Of a stretch of DNA of 8,326 nt, positions 7,701 through 8,326 are shown in pieces (position 1 is the stretch's first letter; every line of letters starts with the position of its first letter). Both the position numbers and the translations under genes were made by a program. The stretch lies in assembly GCA_004297495.1 (NCBI GenBank), contig SCTL01000385.1, positions 1 through 8,326 of the forward strand. The letters are read 5' to 3'. Below the pieces are notes generated by a model. The model ran no database searches and was not told the origin of the DNA. It worked only from the letters and a program-made list of their open reading frames with translations. This DNA comes from Verrucomicrobiota bacterium. Its GTDB lineage: Bacteria > Verrucomicrobiota > Verrucomicrobiia > Limisphaerales > JADLHS01.

Positions 7701-7821
7701 CCGTCAAAATCTGCGAGACGACATTGGTGGGATATTCCGCGCGCGCGGCGGAGGTCAGCAGCAGCAGCCCGGCGCCCACGAGCGCAGAAGCAAAGCCCTT
7801 CCGGAGGAGTGAGTTTTTCAT
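4729..7821 (-). CDS. Exported tandem-duplicated protein, probable right-handed beta-helix, unknown function
   Basis: A 1030-residue exported protein of unknown function. A signal peptide is evident: MKNSLLRKGF, a hydrophobic run with LLLL at 19-22, and cleavage after ARA (residue 28). Residues 32-487 and 488 to about 937 are two copies of one unit; over the first ~406 residues of each I count 12 amino-acid differences. Each unit has short glycine-rich strand patterns (GGKIYAEGTP, LWGGLVLFGN, SGVLRYVSIRHGG, INGLSLG), which suggest a parallel beta-helix. It also has acidic clusters that could bind calcium (first-copy residues 177-182, 228-232 and 248-256). Residues about 958-1030 form a small beta-rich C-terminal domain (TYTLESTT near 982, ending YYRIKAN) of a type I recall on verrucomicrobial exported proteins. 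Similar single-copy units occur, from memory, in Bacteroidetes exported proteins. The TTG at 7965 is rejected as start because the signal peptide begins at 7821. A role in phosphate scavenging is only inferred. Confidence 0.93.
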   Translation of the reverse strand: MKNSLLRKGFASALVGAGLLLLTSAARAEYPTNVVSQILTGTNTWYHTNTYWLNGAVFVMSNAVLNIEAGTIIKGHNLGGQGTNVGALYICRGGKIYAEGTPHHPIIFTADVDDTTLPDDLDIYARGLWGGLVLFGNCVLNGTVDAGGNAASPKYEVYEGLTDITLGGQQVFRFGGNNDDDNSGVLRYVSIRHGGTVLAPNKEINGLSLGAVGRGTTIEYVESYAAADDGFEFFGGTVNTKYLVSSFNDDDSFDVDMGYRGTNQFWFAIQAPDKRNYGMELNNHPNELSQTNQLLPAADFKVYNLTIIGSGSVNNTNVNGGANHAIALRPWVGPKIYNAIFTDFNAQGVLLDTQNGITATQAVTGAYAQLHNTLWWGFTRGSGSTTIDNTITNLGRNTVATNFWTDTSLTNEISDPLLASISRTNSGVYLDPRPAAGSPAYSDYAATPSDGFLTPVNYRGAFGSNDLWIDHWTALAEYGILQRAAIQTNVVSQILTGTNNWYRTNTYWLNGAVFVMSNAVLNIEAGTIIKGHNLGGQGTNVGALYICRGGKIYAEGTPQNPIIFTADVDDTTLPDDVDIYARGLWGGLVLFGNSVLNGAVDAGGNAASPKYEVYEGLTDITLGGQQVFRFGGNDDDDNSGVLRYVSIRHGGTVLAPNKEINGLSLGAVGRGTTIEYVEAYAAADDGFEFFGGTVNTKYLVSSFNDDDSFDVDMGYRGTNQFWFAIQAPDKRNYGMELNNHPNELSQTNQLLPAADFKVYNLTIIGSGSVNNTNVNGGANHAIALRPWVGPKIYNAIFTDFNAQGVLLDTQNGVTATQAVTGAYAQLHNTLWWGFTRGSGSTIIDNTITNLGRNTLATNFWTDTSLTNEISDPLLASISRTNSGVYLDPRPAAGSPAANNFASVPSGLTTASCRGAFASGRGNWAADWTALSEYGVMGGAGGINPLSVGATAATPPPNAVTLSLTPSGANVIISFTSQAGYTYTLESTTVLPSGWATATGVTPSNPQTGTGGTLTFTVAAGTESYYRIKAN
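5011..6360 (-). repeat. Tandem repeat unit 2 of the giant gene
   Basis: Second copy of the internal duplication, offset 1368 bases from the first. Between 5139 and 6360 it aligns to 6507-7728 without any indel. I count about 80 mismatches in 1222 bases (about 93-94% identity), but only 12 amino-acid changes. Beyond 5139 (residues past RPAAGSPA) the copies diverge and have small indels, though both keep a W-TAL-EYG pattern near the end. Confidence 0.93.
6361..7728 (-). repeat. Tandem repeat unit 1 of the giant gene
   Basis: First copy of the internal duplication, beginning TNVVSQILTGTN just after the signal peptide and running to the start of the second copy with no linker. It encodes 456 residues. 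The last ~50 residues (after RPAAGSPA) differ clearly from the matching part of copy 2, while the first ~406 are nearly identical. Confidence 0.93.
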
Positions 7822-7966
7822 TTCGTGTTCAAGTTTGTATTTCGAGATACGAATGGGGGTTGAATTTCCATTCGCCGAAGATTTTGAGAAAGCCGCATTA
7901 CGCTTGCATTGCGGACATGTGACAAAGTGGTAACGAAGCGGGCGACGTAGCGCGGCGCGGCGCAAC
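7822..7966. other. Intergenic region between TonB receptor and giant gene (145 bases)
   Basis: Contains the Pho-box-like promoter at 7882-7936. Next to the receptor stop is a GC-rich tract (7949-7963, alternating GCG/CGC), which could fold weakly but has no T run, so I do not call a terminator. The 60 bases from the conserved block to the start codon form the presumed untranslated leader; no ribosome site is obvious in it. Confidence 0.6.
7882..7936 (-). promoter_or_regulatory. Pho-box-like promoter of the giant gene, paralogous to the porin promoter
   Basis: On the minus strand TCGTTAC-CACT-TTGTCAC (7936-7919) has a strong second half site (six of seven to CTGTCAC) and a weak first one. It is followed, after the same 16-base gap as at the porin, by CGTAATGCGGCTTTCTCAAA (7902-7883). 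That block matches the porin block at 18 of 21 positions. The TTGTCACAT start also resembles TTGTAACAT at the porin. The box alone is weak; the conserved arrangement is what supports it. Confidence 0.55.
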
Positions 7967-8326
7967 TCAGAATTCCGTGCTCAACGAAACGCCGTAGGTC
8001 CGACCGCGTTTGTAGCTCTCGTAAATGTTGCCGTCGAAGCTCTGCCCGTAAGTCTTGCGGTAAGTGTCATCGAGAATGTTCTTCACGCTGAATCGCGCCG
8101 TCCAATGCTTCCACAACTTCTGGCTGATGGCGGCGTCGAGACTGACGGGCGGATGTTCGTAAATATCCTGTCCAAGAACTTTCGTGAGCACAATGCGTTC
8201 GCCGGTCAGGTTCGCGCCCACGGTCACGGAAGTGCCGGAACTGGCGCGTTCGTAACTCAAATCCAGGTTGATGATATAGGGCGATTGATCGTAGAGCGGG
8301 CGTGAATCCGAAGCCGACGGATCGCT
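7967..8326 (-). CDS. TonB-dependent outer-membrane receptor, C-terminal 119 residues only
   Basis: The open frame enters from the right edge and ends at TGA 7967. The 119 visible residues look like the last strands of a TonB-dependent receptor barrel: RPLYDQSPYIINLDLSYE at the start, then GANLTGERIV, the tail segment SVKNILDDTYRKTYG, and a final YKRGRTYGVSLSTEF. The closing aromatic strand with terminal phenylalanine is the expected barrel-assembly signal. Such receptors import scarce ligands across the outer membrane using TonB energy. Plug domain, TonB box and ligand cannot be judged because the N-terminal part is outside the window. A TTG at 8260 is inside the barrel and is not a real start. 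It stands upstream of the giant gene in the same direction, 145 bases away, so the two could work together, although the giant gene appears to have its own promoter. Confidence 0.88.
   Translation of the reverse strand, partial: SDPSASDSRPLYDQSPYIINLDLSYERASSGTSVTVGANLTGERIVLTKVLGQDIYEHPPVSLDAAISQKLWKHWTARFSVKNILDDTYRKTYGQSFDGNIYESYKRGRTYGVSLSTEF

Noticed and set aside
4999..7728. The long direct repeats as a mobile element or assembly artefact
   Set aside because: The repeats are in frame, wholly inside one open gene, lack terminal inverted repeats or a transposase, and differ at about 80 positions, so they are neither an insertion sequence nor a simple duplicated-read artefact.
7949..7963. 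GC-rich tract after the receptor stop as a terminator
   Set aside because: It is a short alternating GCG/CGC run with no well-defined long stem and no T run after it on the minus strand.
7822..7965. N-terminal extension of the giant protein from TTG 7965
   Set aside because: The extension runs through the Pho-box-like promoter, and a complete signal peptide begins at the ATG at 7821.

Overview
The window reads as a phosphate-acquisition locus from a Gram-negative bacterium, most likely of the Verrucomicrobiota (Pedosphaera/Limisphaerales type). The lineage guess rests on four things: a C-terminal domain on the giant protein of a kind I associate with exported verrucomicrobial proteins, a Porin_5-like porin, start codons without clear Shine-Dalgarno sequences, and moderately high GC. 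It is an inference, not a measured assignment. All six real genes lie on the minus strand, so the reading order runs from high to low coordinates, and coding density is high.

In transcription order the window holds: (1) the C-terminal end of a TonB-dependent outer-membrane receptor (8326-7967, cut by the window edge); (2) a 1030-residue exported protein, probably a beta-helix, built from two almost identical 456-residue tandem copies plus a small C-terminal domain (7821-4729); (3) an outer-membrane porin (4497-3100); (4) pstS, the periplasmic phosphate-binding protein (3030-2182); (5) pstC (2097-910) and (6) pstA (913 to the left edge), the two permease subunits. pstB and possibly phoU would be expected beyond position 1.

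The regulatory layout is informative. The upstream regions of the giant protein and of the porin share the same arrangement: a Pho-box-like pair of heptamers (7919-7936 and 4565-4582), a 16-base gap, then a conserved 21-base block (7882-7902 and 4528-4548). The spacing is identical in both. A strong hairpin (4611-4640) sits between the giant gene and the porin promoter, and a GC-rich hairpin (2111-2142) sits between pstS and pstC. The first suggests separate transcription units. The second suggests that the binding protein is made in excess over the permease.

Taken together, the genes look like a route for phosphate, or a phosphorus-containing compound, across both membranes. The receptor and porin would act at the outer membrane, PstS in the periplasm and PstCA in the inner membrane. 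The duplicated protein is the unexplained member. It is exported, its two copies are about 97% identical in protein, and it seems to share a promoter type with the porin. No RNA genes, insertion sequences, CRISPR arrays or attachment sites were seen. No intergenic gap exceeds about 231 bases.
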